From: Polaribacter sp. IC066 | GTDB taxonomy: Bacteria; Bacteroidota; Bacteroidia; Flavobacteriales; Flavobacteriaceae | Direction: 5' to 3' | DNA: 64,000 bases | NCBI RefSeq assembly: GCF_007997085.1 | Contig: NZ_VORR01000010.1 | Coordinates: forward strand, 1 to 64,000 | Part shown: piece after piece, positions 1 through 8,546 of the stretch | Layout of the letters: every line of letters begins with the position of its first letter | Numbering within the stretch: the first letter of the stretch is position 1 | Notes under the pieces: generated by a model | Databases searched by the model: none | Seen by the model: only the letters and a program-made list of their open reading frames with translations | Told to the model about the DNA's origin: nothing | Program-made: the position numbers and the translations under genes

Positions 1-561
1 TTATTTATGCATAAGGTAAGAGAAGCCATGAAATCTAGCGAAAATCATCCAATGGACGGAATTGTTCATATTGATGAGTTTGTTATTGGTGGAAAGGAAG
101 TAGGTAAAGTGGGAAGAAGTTATAATAGTAAGAAGAAAAAGATTGTAACTTCAATAGAATTAACAGATAAAGGAAAAGTTAAAAGAATGTATGCCTTAAA
201 AATTGATAATTATTCAGCCAAAGAATTAGAGATCATATTTGACAAACATATTGATAAAAATGCAGTAATAACCACAGATAAATGGAAAGGCTATCGCCCT
301 TTATCTAAAGATTATAATATCACTCAAATAGAAAGTAATAAAGGCAAGAATTTCATGGCATTGCATACGATGATTCATCAAGTAAAATCATGGATTAGAA
401 CAACCTTTTCTTCAGTAAGTGATTTTAACATAAACAGATATCTTGATGAGTTTTGTTATCGAATTAACCGTTCTCAAAGCAAAAAAAATATCTTTAATAA
501 TTTAATAGTAAGAATGGTCAAAGCAGATAAAATATATCAAGCAAAAATCATATGTTCTTAA
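1..561 (+). CDS. IS1595-family (ISXO2-like) transposase, 5' truncated by window edge
   Basis: C-terminal part of a DDE transposase of the ISXO2-like domain. The reading frame is open to the first base (Leu-Phe precede the first Met), so the true start and any N-terminal zinc ribbon lie outside the window. Visible catalytic-core features are HIDEFVIGG (first acidic residue, about residues 22-30), TTDKWKGY (second Asp, about 89-96) and the C-terminal LDEFCYRINRSQ block typical of ISXO2-type enzymes. It ends in a normal stop followed by about 115 bases of AT-rich sequence in which I could not recognise a terminal inverted repeat. No passenger gene is visible. Family call is confident; whether the element is intact cannot be judged. 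Confidence 0.85.
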   Translation, partial: LFMHKVREAMKSSENHPMDGIVHIDEFVIGGKEVGKVGRSYNSKKKKIVTSIELTDKGKVKRMYALKIDNYSAKELEIIFDKHIDKNAVITTDKWKGYRPLSKDYNITQIESNKGKNFMALHTMIHQVKSWIRTTFSSVSDFNINRYLDEFCYRINRSQSKKNIFNNLIVRMVKADKIYQAKIICS

Positions 562-678
562 CTACTTACCTCAATAAGATTAAATTACCTTAAAAACCAA
601 AAGCTAACTCTCTACTGTTTTTAATCTATAGAAAACTTTACGATGAATTAGCAAATTGGTTTTCCCCTAGCAAATACT

Positions 679-3060
679 TTACTTTTCAGGTTTTAAAATC
701 AACACATTTTCGCTTCTTCTTATTTGAATCTCGTTCAGCTTCATTTTTACATATTCGCCATTTCGGTATTTCTCTGCTTGGTCTTTATAATGCTCGCTAA
801 ACACGTTTCCTGATTGACCTGTGGGAATAATTGCCAAACTATTTTCTACATCAGAAAAATCTACAATTATTCTAGTTGAAGCCCCAGCAGTTACGTTGTA
901 AAGCCCTGTGCTATCTAATTTAAAAATTTGGTTATTAATAACCTCATGCCCCCCTATTGTTTCAAAAGGTCCTACATTAAAAATTTTACGCAACAGGCCT
1001 CCTGCTTTTCCGATAGCATGCTCATGTTCTACAGAAATTACACGGCTCCAGAGCCAATCATCCACATTTTTTCCTAATTGATTTTCTAAAAAAGAAAACG
1101 CATTCTTAAAAGAATTTGAAATAATTTCTTCTCTATTCTCTAATTTTGATGGCGTACTAATATCATCCCACCAAACAGATTGTGCTCTATTTATTTGAAT
1201 TGGTAAAGCTTGGTCTTGCAGTTGCGAGTTGATAAACAAATCAAAACCATCGCCTAACTCATCTTTGTAGGTTGCGCTTAAAAATTCATATAAGAAACGA
1301 TTGTAAATAGTGGCGGCAACTGAATTTTTAAAGTACGATCCATCCCATTTTTCGAGAATAAGAATTGCTTTCTTTTCTGAAACAGATAAACCTACGCTAT
1401 TTATATTTTTTATTAAATTATTTGCTATTTCTGAAACCGTAGAAGATTTTACATCAAACATCATTTTTGCCACATCTTCTTTCGTAAAATCGTCTTTTTG
1501 ATCCAATAATTCTACAATTCTTTTAGCTCTATCTTCTGGTTCATAATACCCGGGATATAATTTACCTCTTACAGAATCTATCTGATTGTTTGCAGAATAC
1601 ACATAATTGCTCTTTGGGTTTATCGCTTTAGGGTTTTCACTAAAAGGTATATAGGCTATAATTTCATCCTTTCCAGAAACCCCGTCTAAATAGGTTTTGG
1701 AAGAAACACTATCTCTTAACTCATATAATTTTGCAGATGCAAACCAAGCAATATTGTTTTTTGCATCTCCATACATTACATTTAATCCCGGCGCATGAAT
1801 TTTTGAAACTGCCTTTTCAAAAGTGGCTAATGATTTTGAGTGAGACATTTCATAAACAGCATCTAATACTTCGCTGTTTAGCTGCGTATAAATCCAATTC
1901 ATGGCAATGGGTCTATCCTCTTCAAGATGCGAAATTAAACCATTCATTATTGGCCCATGCGTGCTTACTTTTACTTGAAAAGTAGTGTCTTGCTCATCCT
2001 TTATATGAATTGTTTTATCAAAAATTTCATAGTCTTTGTATCCTTCAGAAGTTTTATATTGATTTGTATTTTTAGGATTATTTTCTTCGACATAAAAGTT
2101 TATATCGTCATTTGCTAACATCGTTAAACCGTAAGAATACTCGCTATTATGACCTAATAATGGGAAAGGTATCAAGGCAATATTGAACCCGTACATTTCA
2201 AAATCTGGTGTTGTTATATGACTTTGATACCAAACAGAGGGTTGGGAAAAAGCAATATGAGGGTCGTTTGCAAAAATCACTTTTCCGTTTTTTGTTTTTT
2301 CTGCACCGATTACCCAAGAATTACTTCCTATAAAAGTAGAGACGGGTAAATTATCCATAATTGTACTTACAGCATTTGATATACCTCCTTTAATTTCTGT
2401 TACTTCAGTTTTATTAATTGTAAGATTCTCACTAGAGCTTGTCATTAGTTCCTTAAAATAAGCATTTCCTAATTTCTCTTTTACCTCTGTTAATAAAGGA
2501 TCTGTTTTGTGCGCTACTGCAAAACTAAATGCCATATAGCCAATTACATTATGAATATCTTTAATTGTATAATTCTCTTTTTTGATCCCTAACAAAGAAA
2601 ACTCTAAAGGTGTTTTACCTTCATTTATAAATTGATTTACGCCCGCTAAATAAGCTTGGGTTAAAAGGTATGTTTTTGAATTTTTATCAAGATTAGCCAC
2701 AGTTTTTTCAGAAGCTTCTTCTATCCCTAATCCTGCAAAAAAAACATCTGTTTTTAAAAGCTCTTTTCCCAAAATTTCTGACAATCTACCTGCGGCAATT
2801 CTTCTAATCAACTCCATTTGCCACAATCTATCTTGCGCATGCACATAGCCTAAAGTAACATAAGCATCTTTTTGATTTTTGGCATTGATATGGGGAACCC
2901 CAATTTCATCAAAATAAACAGTTACCTCATCAGATAAGTTTTTAAGCTCTAATTCGCCATTATAAGTTGGGTGATATGTTTTTGAGTAGAACCAGACACC
3001 AACAACCAATATAATGATCACTAAAACTAAAATTTTTAAAGCTTTTTTAATAAATTTCAT
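679..3060 (-). CDS. Penicillin acylase family protein (Ntn hydrolase)
   Basis: A 793-residue precursor of the penicillin/acyl-homoserine-lactone acylase family. These enzymes are exported, cleave themselves into two subunits and hydrolyse amide bonds with an N-terminal nucleophile. Seen here: one hydrophobic N-terminal segment (residues 8-25); the alpha-subunit signature GYVHAQDRLWQMELIRR (about 71-87); and GSNSW at 245-249, where Ser246 would become the N-terminal nucleophile of the beta subunit. FANDPH follows at about residue 263 and the motif LLGHNSEYSYGLT is also typical. The substrate (beta-lactam, acyl-homoserine lactone or other amide) cannot be told from sequence. It is divergent from the DegT gene with a back-to-back promoter pair between them, and its 3' end faces the transposase. 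Confidence 0.9.
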   Translation of the reverse strand: MKFIKKALKILVLVIIILVVGVWFYSKTYHPTYNGELELKNLSDEVTVYFDEIGVPHINAKNQKDAYVTLGYVHAQDRLWQMELIRRIAAGRLSEILGKELLKTDVFFAGLGIEEASEKTVANLDKNSKTYLLTQAYLAGVNQFINEGKTPLEFSLLGIKKENYTIKDIHNVIGYMAFSFAVAHKTDPLLTEVKEKLGNAYFKELMTSSSENLTINKTEVTEIKGGISNAVSTIMDNLPVSTFIGSNSWVIGAEKTKNGKVIFANDPHIAFSQPSVWYQSHITTPDFEMYGFNIALIPFPLLGHNSEYSYGLTMLANDDINFYVEENNPKNTNQYKTSEGYKDYEIFDKTIHIKDEQDTTFQVKVSTHGPIMNGLISHLEEDRPIAMNWIYTQLNSEVLDAVYEMSHSKSLATFEKAVSKIHAPGLNVMYGDAKNNIAWFASAKLYELRDSVSSKTYLDGVSGKDEIIAYIPFSENPKAINPKSNYVYSANNQIDSVRGKLYPGYYEPEDRAKRIVELLDQKDDFTKEDVAKMMFDVKSSTVSEIANNLIKNINSVGLSVSEKKAILILEKWDGSYFKNSVAATIYNRFLYEFLSATYKDELGDGFDLFINSQLQDQALPIQINRAQSVWWDDISTPSKLENREEIISNSFKNAFSFLENQLGKNVDDWLWSRVISVEHEHAIGKAGGLLRKIFNVGPFETIGGHEVINNQIFKLDSTGLYNVTAGASTRIIVDFSDVENSLAIIPTGQSGNVFSEHYKDQAEKYRNGEYVKMKLNEIQIRRSENVLILKPEK

Positions 3061-3080
3061 TTGAAAGTTTTTGATGAGCC

Positions 3081-3110
3081 CAAAGATAAAATATTTATGT
3101 TGTATTTTTG
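3081..3110. promoter_or_regulatory. Divergent back-to-back promoters with TAnnTTTG -7 boxes
   Basis: TATCTTTG on the minus strand (3088 to 3081) precedes the acylase gene, whose ATG is at 3060. TATTTTTG on the plus strand (3103-3110) precedes the DegT gene, whose ATG is at 3134. Both match the Bacteroidetes -7 consensus TAnnTTTG. The boxes lie only 14 bases apart, so the two polymerase footprints must overlap. I see no good -33 box for either. Confidence 0.6.
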
Positions 3111-3133
3111 ATATTCTAACTATTTCTTCATTT

Positions 3134-4300
3134 ATGAAAAAAATTCAAATGGTTGACTTACAAAGTCAATATCAACAAATAAAAACAACTGTAGATGCTT
3201 CAATTCAAGAAGTTTTAAATTCATCTTCGTATATAAACGGTCCTTTAGTCAAAGATTTTCAAAAAGATCTAGAAGACTATTTAGGCGTAAAACATGTAAT
3301 TCCGTGTGCAAACGGAACAGATGCTTTGCAAATTGCTATGATGGCGCTAGGTTTAGAGCAAGGTGACGAAGTAATTACTGCAGATTTTACTTTTGCTGCA
3401 ACTGTAGAAGTCATCGCCCTTTTAAAATTAACACCTGTTTTAGTAGATGTGGATGCTACAACTTTTAACATCGATATTGATGCGCTTAAAAAGGCGATTA
3501 CCCCAAAAACAAAAGCGATTGTGCCGGTTCATTTATTTGGACAAGTTGCCAATATGGATGCTGTTATGGAAATTGCCAAAGAACATAACTTATTTGTAAT
3601 TGAAGATAATGCCCAAGCAATTGGTGCTAACTATACTTTTAAAGATGGCACGCAACAAAAAGCAGGAACTATTGGAAATGTAGGAACCACCTCATTTTTT
3701 CCTTCTAAAAATTTAGGCTGCTATGGAGATGGCGGTGCAATTTTTACAAACAATGATGAACTTGCTCATACTATGAGAGGTATTGTAAATCATGGTATGT
3801 ATGAAAGGTATTACCATGATGTTGTGGGTGTAAACTCTCGATTAGATTCTATTCAGGCTGGAGTTCTAAAAGCAAAACTACCCAACTTAAATACTTATTG
3901 TGATGCACGTAGAAATGCTGCTCGTTTTTACAATACTGCTTTTGCAAATCATGCTCATATTATTCCGCCTACTGCAAAATCTAACAAAACCGAGCAATGC
4001 AATCAAATTTGTGATGTTTGTGACTGCCATGTTTTTCATCAATATACCTTACAAATTACCAATGGTAAACGTGACGAATTGCACAAGCATTTATTAGAAA
4101 ATGAAATACCGAATGCCATTTATTATCCTGTTTCATTGCATGCTCAAAAAGCCTATAAAGATTCGAGATACAACGAAGAAGATTTTCCTGTTACCAATCA
4201 ATTGATTAAAACCGTAATTTCTTTACCGATGCATACAGAATTAGAAAACGATCAATTGCGTTTTATAACCGAAACAATTTTAGATTTTTTAAATAAGTAA
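3134..4300 (+). CDS. DegT/DnrJ/EryC1/StrS family sugar aminotransferase
   Basis: PLP-dependent aminotransferase of about 388 residues, of the family that makes amino sugars for surface polysaccharides. The start chosen is ATG 3134 (MKKIQMVDLQSQY), because this is the usual family N-terminus and the -7 box ends at 3110; the frame stays open upstream to 3071. Motifs: ANGTDALQIAM near residue 71, VEDNAQAIGA (PLP-ring Asp) near 155, and FFPSKNLGCYGDGGA carrying the Schiff-base Lys (PSK). An unusual Cys cluster C289-x3-C293-x2-C296-x-C298 directly precedes the conserved HVFHQYTLQ segment and could bind a metal; this is inference. galE begins 18 bases downstream, which suggests a nucleotide-sugar operon, but no other glycan genes follow. 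Confidence 0.9.
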   Translation: MKKIQMVDLQSQYQQIKTTVDASIQEVLNSSSYINGPLVKDFQKDLEDYLGVKHVIPCANGTDALQIAMMALGLEQGDEVITADFTFAATVEVIALLKLTPVLVDVDATTFNIDIDALKKAITPKTKAIVPVHLFGQVANMDAVMEIAKEHNLFVIEDNAQAIGANYTFKDGTQQKAGTIGNVGTTSFFPSKNLGCYGDGGAIFTNNDELAHTMRGIVNHGMYERYYHDVVGVNSRLDSIQAGVLKAKLPNLNTYCDARRNAARFYNTAFANHAHIIPPTAKSNKTEQCNQICDVCDCHVFHQYTLQITNGKRDELHKHLLENEIPNAIYYPVSLHAQKAYKDSRYNEEDFPVTNQLIKTVISLPMHTELENDQLRFITETILDFLNK

Positions 4301-4318
4301 CCCAAACAACAACCAACA

Positions 4319-5332
4319 ATGAAAAAAATTTTAGTAACAGGAGGTCTTGGCTTTATAGGATCTCATACCGTAGTTGAACTACAAAGCGAAGGCTTTGAAG
4401 TAATTATTATAGATAATTTAGCAAATACAACCCTTTCTGTTTTAGATAGCATTACAGAAATTTCAGGTATAAAACCAACTTTTCATAAGGTAGATGTTCG
4501 CGTAAAGAGTGAAGTAAAATCGGTATTTGATGCACATGAAATTGACGGAATTATCCATTTTGCTGCCTATAAAGCGGTAGGTGAAAGCATGGGAAAACCT
4601 TTAGAATACTATGAAAACAACTTAAGTTCTTTAATTTACATCTTGCAAGAAATGAGAGATCGTAAATTAGATAATTTTATTTTCTCGTCTTCCTGTACAG
4701 TTTATGGCCAAGCAGACCAATTACCAATAACAGAACAAGCACCTGTTAAAGCTGCAGAATCTGTTTATGGAAACACCAAACAGATAGGAGAAGAAATTAT
4801 TAAAGACGCAAGCAACGCACATCATCTAAACTGTATCGCATTAAGATATTTTAACCCTATAGGTGCTCATCCTTCTATAAAAATTGGCGAATTACCATTA
4901 GGAGTTCCGCAAAATTTAATTCCGTTTGTTACACAAACCGCAGCAGGAATTCGTAAAGAGTTATCTGTTTTTGGTGATGATTATCCTACGGAAGACGGTA
5001 CGGCTGTTCGTGATTACATTCATGTAGTCGATTTAGCAAAAGCACATATTGCGGCTTTAAAAAGACTTATCGACAAGAACAATAAAAAAGCTTTTGAATG
5101 CTTTAATATTGGTACTGGCAAAGGAAGTTCTGTTTTAGATATTATTACAACTTTTGAGAAAGTAAATAACTTAAAGTTGAATTATAAAATAGTTGGTAGA
5201 CGAGAAGGTGATGTTGTAGCCGCTTTTGCAGACACTACAATTGCCAACAAAGAGCTAAATTGGAAAACAGAAATTAGCCTAGAAGAATCTTTAGAATCTG
5301 CTTGGAAATGGCAACAGAAACAATCTGTGTAA
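4319..5332 (+). CDS. galE: UDP-glucose 4-epimerase
   Basis: A 337-residue extended short-chain dehydrogenase that interconverts UDP-glucose and UDP-galactose (or their N-acetyl forms) in the cytoplasm, using tightly bound NAD. Seen: the Rossmann motif TGGLGFIGSH (7-16), catalytic SSSCTVYG and Y-x3-K (YGNTK, near 150), ALRYFNPIGAH near 182, and the UDP-binding end VGRREGDV near 298. Length equals bacterial GalE (about 338). It lies 18 bases after the DegT aminotransferase gene and ends at a bidirectional terminator. Together the pair would supply an amino or galactose-type nucleotide sugar. Whether it acts on UDP-Glc or UDP-GlcNAc cannot be read from sequence by eye. Confidence 0.95.
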   Translation: MKKILVTGGLGFIGSHTVVELQSEGFEVIIIDNLANTTLSVLDSITEISGIKPTFHKVDVRVKSEVKSVFDAHEIDGIIHFAAYKAVGESMGKPLEYYENNLSSLIYILQEMRDRKLDNFIFSSSCTVYGQADQLPITEQAPVKAAESVYGNTKQIGEEIIKDASNAHHLNCIALRYFNPIGAHPSIKIGELPLGVPQNLIPFVTQTAAGIRKELSVFGDDYPTEDGTAVRDYIHVVDLAKAHIAALKRLIDKNNKKAFECFNIGTGKGSSVLDIITTFEKVNNLKLNYKIVGRREGDVVAAFADTTIANKELNWKTEISLEESLESAWKWQQKQSV

Positions 5333-5352
5333 CAAAAAAAAAATTACGCATT

Positions 5353-5390
5353 AAAAAAGCTTCATAAATTAATTTTTATGAAGCTTTTTT
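5353..5390. terminator. Bidirectional intrinsic terminator
   Basis: Perfect 16-base inverted repeat (5353-5368 and 5375-5390) with a 6-base loop. It starts with six A and ends with six T, so it can work in both directions. It lies between the convergent galE and DUF2911 genes. Confidence 0.85.
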
Positions 5391-5410
5391 AATGTTTAAA
5401 TTTATAATCT

Positions 5411-5953
5411 CTATCCTTTTACAGGCACAGAAACCACCGTATTTCCCCAACCTAAATGCATCGTTGCAGCATTTTCTTCGCCTTCAAAAACAACAGAAAA
5501 AGATTCTATAACATCTTTAGATTTAGATACTTTGCCAAAAACCCTTACAACATCTTCTGTTTTATCATAAAAATAAGAGCCCCAGACGTTTTTTTGTGTA
5601 CTTAAAATAATCGTCCATTCTGTGTCTGTAGGAATCGTAAATAGCGTGTACGTGCCCGCTTTTACATCTCTATCGCCAAAAGTAACATCTTTATAAAATG
5701 TAATTTCTGCTGCTTCGTTTGCACCTGTTCTCCAAACTTTATCATTGGGCGCTAACTTATCTAAAGTTCTTCCTTTTAATTGAGGTCTGCTGTACACTAC
5801 TTTTACAAGCTTATCAGAATTTCTCCAGTTTACAGGATATGAAGATGCATCCATAGGACTGACATCTACTTTTGGAAATTTTTGTGCAAAGGTATTTGTT
5901 GATGAAATCAAAGCAATTGTAAAAATTGCAATTGAAAAAATGGTTTTTATCAT
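5411..5953 (-). CDS. DUF2911 domain-containing periplasmic protein
   Basis: A 180-residue exported protein of the DUF2911 family, common in Bacteroidetes and without a known function. Seen: a signal peptide (residues 1-23, hydrophobic core IFTIALISST, cleavage likely after TFA), then the family-typical VVYSRPQLKGR, WRTGANEAAEITF, AGTYTLFTIP and a C-terminal block with HLGWGNTVVSVPV. Length is normal for the single-domain form. It stands alone, convergent with galE. Family call is confident; the cellular role is unknown. Confidence 0.85.
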   Translation of the reverse strand: MIKTIFSIAIFTIALISSTNTFAQKFPKVDVSPMDASSYPVNWRNSDKLVKVVYSRPQLKGRTLDKLAPNDKVWRTGANEAAEITFYKDVTFGDRDVKAGTYTLFTIPTDTEWTIILSTQKNVWGSYFYDKTEDVVRVFGKVSKSKDVIESFSVVFEGEENAATMHLGWGNTVVSVPVKG

Positions 5954-6039
5954 ATGTAGTTTAAAATTTATTTATTAAAATAATAACCTCAAAATTAAAA
6001 AATATTCTCATTTTAAGGTACTAATATTCTGTTAAGCTT

Positions 6040-6156
6040 TTAATGACAGCCACAATCTGAACTACATTTTTTTACTTTTTTTGACGGAATAAAATATTTC
6101 TTTATCAAAAAATATGCGGCTAAAATGACGAGTATATAAACAATAATTTCTTGCAT
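6040..6156 (-). CDS. FeoB-associated Cys-rich membrane protein
   Basis: A 38-residue protein: one transmembrane helix (residues 2-20, IIVYILVILAAYFLI) followed by a basic stretch and a Cys-rich tail KKCSSDCGCH. This is the architecture of the small FeoB-associated proteins that often close feo operons. The start is ATG 6156-6154; it shares one base with the feoB stop codon (TAATG), indicating translational coupling. The frame runs further upstream inside feoB, but that part has no family likeness. It probably assists or modulates ferrous iron uptake through FeoB; this is inferred from context, and its exact action is not established. Confidence 0.85.
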   Translation of the reverse strand: MQEIIVYILVILAAYFLIKKYFIPSKKVKKCSSDCGCH

Positions 6157-8264
6157 TAACTTAAAATTTGATAGGTTAAAAACGAAGCTACATAGGCTAA
6201 TATAGCCATGCCGAATAACTGAATTAGTGGCCATTTCCAGCTTTTAGTTTCGCGTTTTACAATCGCAAAAGTGGCCATACATTGCATCGCAAAAGCATAA
6301 AAAACCATTAAAGACATCCCAACAGGAAAATTAAAAAGGATACCGCCTGTTTCGTTTACTTCAGCCGCCATTTTTTGTTTTATCGTTGTCGTATTTTCAT
6401 CATTTGCTTCTACACTATAAATAGTTGCTAATGTACCCACAAAAACCTCACGAGCCGCAAAAGAAGTAATCAAAGCAATTCCTATTTTCCAATCGTAGCC
6501 TAAAGGCTTTATAGCTGGTTCTATGGCTTTTCCCATCATACCAATATAAGAGTTCTCTAATTTTGCTGATGCTATTTTTTGCTGAAGTTCATCCTTATTT
6601 AAGGTTTGATTCACTACATTTTCTGTGATAGCCTTTTCTACATTTTTATAAGTAGTACCTCCATTTGATGCTAAAAACCACAAAACAATAGATAATGCTA
6701 AAATTATTTTTCCGGCTCCAAAAACAAAAGCTTTTGTTTTTTCTACAACTTCAAAGAATACATTTTTAAGAGATGGCAATTTATAATTAGGCATTTCAAT
6801 AACAAAAAATGACTTCGATTTTATATGTAAAGTTTTATGTAAAATATAAGCTGCCAATATTGCGGTTACAAAACCCAGCGCATACAGAGAAAGCAAAACC
6901 AATCCTTGAAGGTTTAAAAATCCGAAGAATTTTTTATCAGGAATTATCAATGCAATTAATATAGCATAAATGGGCAAACGTGCAGAACAGGTTGTAAAAG
7001 GCGTCACTAAAATGGTTATCAGACGTTCTTTCCAGTTAGCAATCGTTCTTGTAGCCATAATTGCAGGAATTGCACAAGCAGTTCCTGAAATTAACGGAAT
7101 AATACTTTTTCCGTTCATACCAAAACGTCTCATAATTTTATCCATTAAAAAGACAACTCTACTCATATAACCTGTTTCTTCTAAAACGGCTATAAATAAA
7201 AATAAAATGGCAATTTGAGGAATAAAAATAATAACGCCACCTATTCCTGGTATAATGCCTTCTGTTAATAAATCTGTAAAAACACCGTTGGGTAAACTGT
7301 TCTTGGCAAAATCTGCTAATTGCGCAAAAGAGCCATCAATAAAATCCATGGGTACAGAAGCCAAATCGAAAATAGATTGAAAAATTATAAGCAGAATTAA
7401 AAAGAAAAATACGTATCCAAATATTTTATGCGTAAATATTTTATCTAGTCTACCCCTTAAATCTGTTGCTTTTGATTTATCAATAAGATAGGTTTTCTTT
7501 AAAATTTTATTAATTTCCTGATAGCGGTAAATGGTTTCTTTGTGCTGATACTTTTTTAGTTTAGAAGCATCCTTTTTAAACGCTAATAAATTCTCTTTTT
7601 CTTCTTTCGTAACGGTGTCTGGAAAGTTATTTTGAGTAACCATCAACCATAATTCATAAAGAGAATAATTAGGACTAATTTCTTTTAATTTTTTAAAGTA
7701 ATCTGGATCAATTTTATGATCAATTCCGCATAAAGGAGATGCTTTTGCCGCAACATGACAACGAATTATGGCTGCTTTAACATCTTTAATTCCTTCGTTT
7801 TTTCTTGCGCTTATTAATATGACTTCTGTATTTAATTCTTTTTTAAGAAGCGATAAATCGATAGAGATTCCTTTTTTCGTCATTTGATCAACCATATTAA
7901 TGGCCAATACTGTCGGAATTTCTAAATCTTTAATTTGAGAAAATAATAGTAAATTTCTTTTTAAATTTTCGACATCAGCAACCACTAAAATTACATCTGG
8001 AGATTCTTTAATATCTTTTTTAAGCAAGGTTTTTAACACAATACTTTCATCAATAGAAGTAGGATTAATACTATATGTACCCGGTAAATCTGTAATAATG
8101 GCATTTTGCGTGGGTGATAGTTTACTGACGCCTAATTTTTTATCTACGGTAACTCCAGGATAATTGCCAACTTTTTGGTTTAACCCTGTAAGCTGATTAA
8201 ACAGCGATGTTTTGCCTGTATTTGGGTTTCCTATTAAAGCAACTTTTATATCAGTTTTAGACAT
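6156..8264 (-). CDS. feoB: Ferrous iron transporter FeoB
   Basis: Inner-membrane Fe(II) uptake protein of 702 residues, with an N-terminal GTPase domain and a C-terminal membrane domain. Seen: G1 GNPNTGKTS (12-20), G2/G3 with DLPGTYSINP (about 59-68), G4 NMVDQM and G5 SARKNEG. The membrane half contains repeated Gate-type segments, including EETGYMSRVVFLMDKIMRRFGMNG and the conserved SGTACAIPA, and a second copy with AAREVFVGTLATIYS. feoA lies 3 bases upstream and the Cys-rich partner overlaps by 1 base, so this is a three-gene operon. Expression is probably iron-controlled through the palindromic site next to the feoA promoter. Confidence 0.97.
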   Translation of the reverse strand: MSKTDIKVALIGNPNTGKTSLFNQLTGLNQKVGNYPGVTVDKKLGVSKLSPTQNAIITDLPGTYSINPTSIDESIVLKTLLKKDIKESPDVILVVADVENLKRNLLLFSQIKDLEIPTVLAINMVDQMTKKGISIDLSLLKKELNTEVILISARKNEGIKDVKAAIIRCHVAAKASPLCGIDHKIDPDYFKKLKEISPNYSLYELWLMVTQNNFPDTVTKEEKENLLAFKKDASKLKKYQHKETIYRYQEINKILKKTYLIDKSKATDLRGRLDKIFTHKIFGYVFFFLILLIIFQSIFDLASVPMDFIDGSFAQLADFAKNSLPNGVFTDLLTEGIIPGIGGVIIFIPQIAILFLFIAVLEETGYMSRVVFLMDKIMRRFGMNGKSIIPLISGTACAIPAIMATRTIANWKERLITILVTPFTTCSARLPIYAILIALIIPDKKFFGFLNLQGLVLLSLYALGFVTAILAAYILHKTLHIKSKSFFVIEMPNYKLPSLKNVFFEVVEKTKAFVFGAGKIILALSIVLWFLASNGGTTYKNVEKAITENVVNQTLNKDELQQKIASAKLENSYIGMMGKAIEPAIKPLGYDWKIGIALITSFAAREVFVGTLATIYSVEANDENTTTIKQKMAAEVNETGGILFNFPVGMSLMVFYAFAMQCMATFAIVKRETKSWKWPLIQLFGMAILAYVASFLTYQILS

Positions 8265-8267
8265 TTC

Positions 8268-8495
8268 CTATTCGCTTTTTAAAATTTTAATTTGTAGAGC
8301 TGTTTCTTTTCTAATGGCTAAATGGCTCCCGTTTACACAAATGTATAGCAGGTCTTTAAGAGGTGCAATTTGCACGAGCCTCACTTCTGCTCCGGGCAAA
8401 CACCCCATCTCTAATAATTTTAAAGGGATGAAATCTAATGAATCTTCAGAAATGTATCCTATTTCTCCGATGTGTAAAGATGCGATTGTGATCAA
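8268..8495 (-). CDS. feoA: FeoA domain protein
   Basis: Small cytoplasmic SH3-like partner of FeoB, needed for ferrous iron uptake. The diagnostic block is IPLKLLEMGCLPGAEV, followed by APLKDLLYICVNGSHLAIRKETA. The frame can be read from a TTG at 8516, but that codon lies inside the -7 box TATCTTTG (8521-8514). The next in-frame TTG at 8495 gives a 75-residue protein beginning MITIASLHIGEIG, as FeoA proteins do, and a leader of about 14 bases. No in-frame ATG fits. The start is therefore inferred to be TTG 8495. The gene is 3 bases from feoB. Confidence 0.85.
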   Translation of the reverse strand: MITIASLHIGEIGYISEDSLDFIPLKLLEMGCLPGAEVRLVQIAPLKDLLYICVNGSHLAIRKETALQIKILKSE

Positions 8496-8513
8496 AGATT
8501 TAATTTTAGGAAG

Positions 8514-8542
8514 CAAAGATAATCATTTAGAATGATTCTAAA
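8514..8542 (-). promoter_or_regulatory. feo promoter with overlapping palindromic operator
   Basis: Minus-strand -7 box TATCTTTG spans 8521-8514. Directly upstream lie two overlapping palindromes: AATCATT-TAG-AATGATT (8521-8537, perfect 7-base arms) and TTTAGAAT-G-ATTCTAAA (8526-8542, perfect 8-base arms). They fill the space between the -7 and -33 regions, where a bound repressor would block transcription. The layout resembles iron regulator sites (Fur 7-1-7 or DtxR-family boxes); which regulator binds is not determined. Confidence 0.6.
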
Positions 8543-8546
8543 CAAG

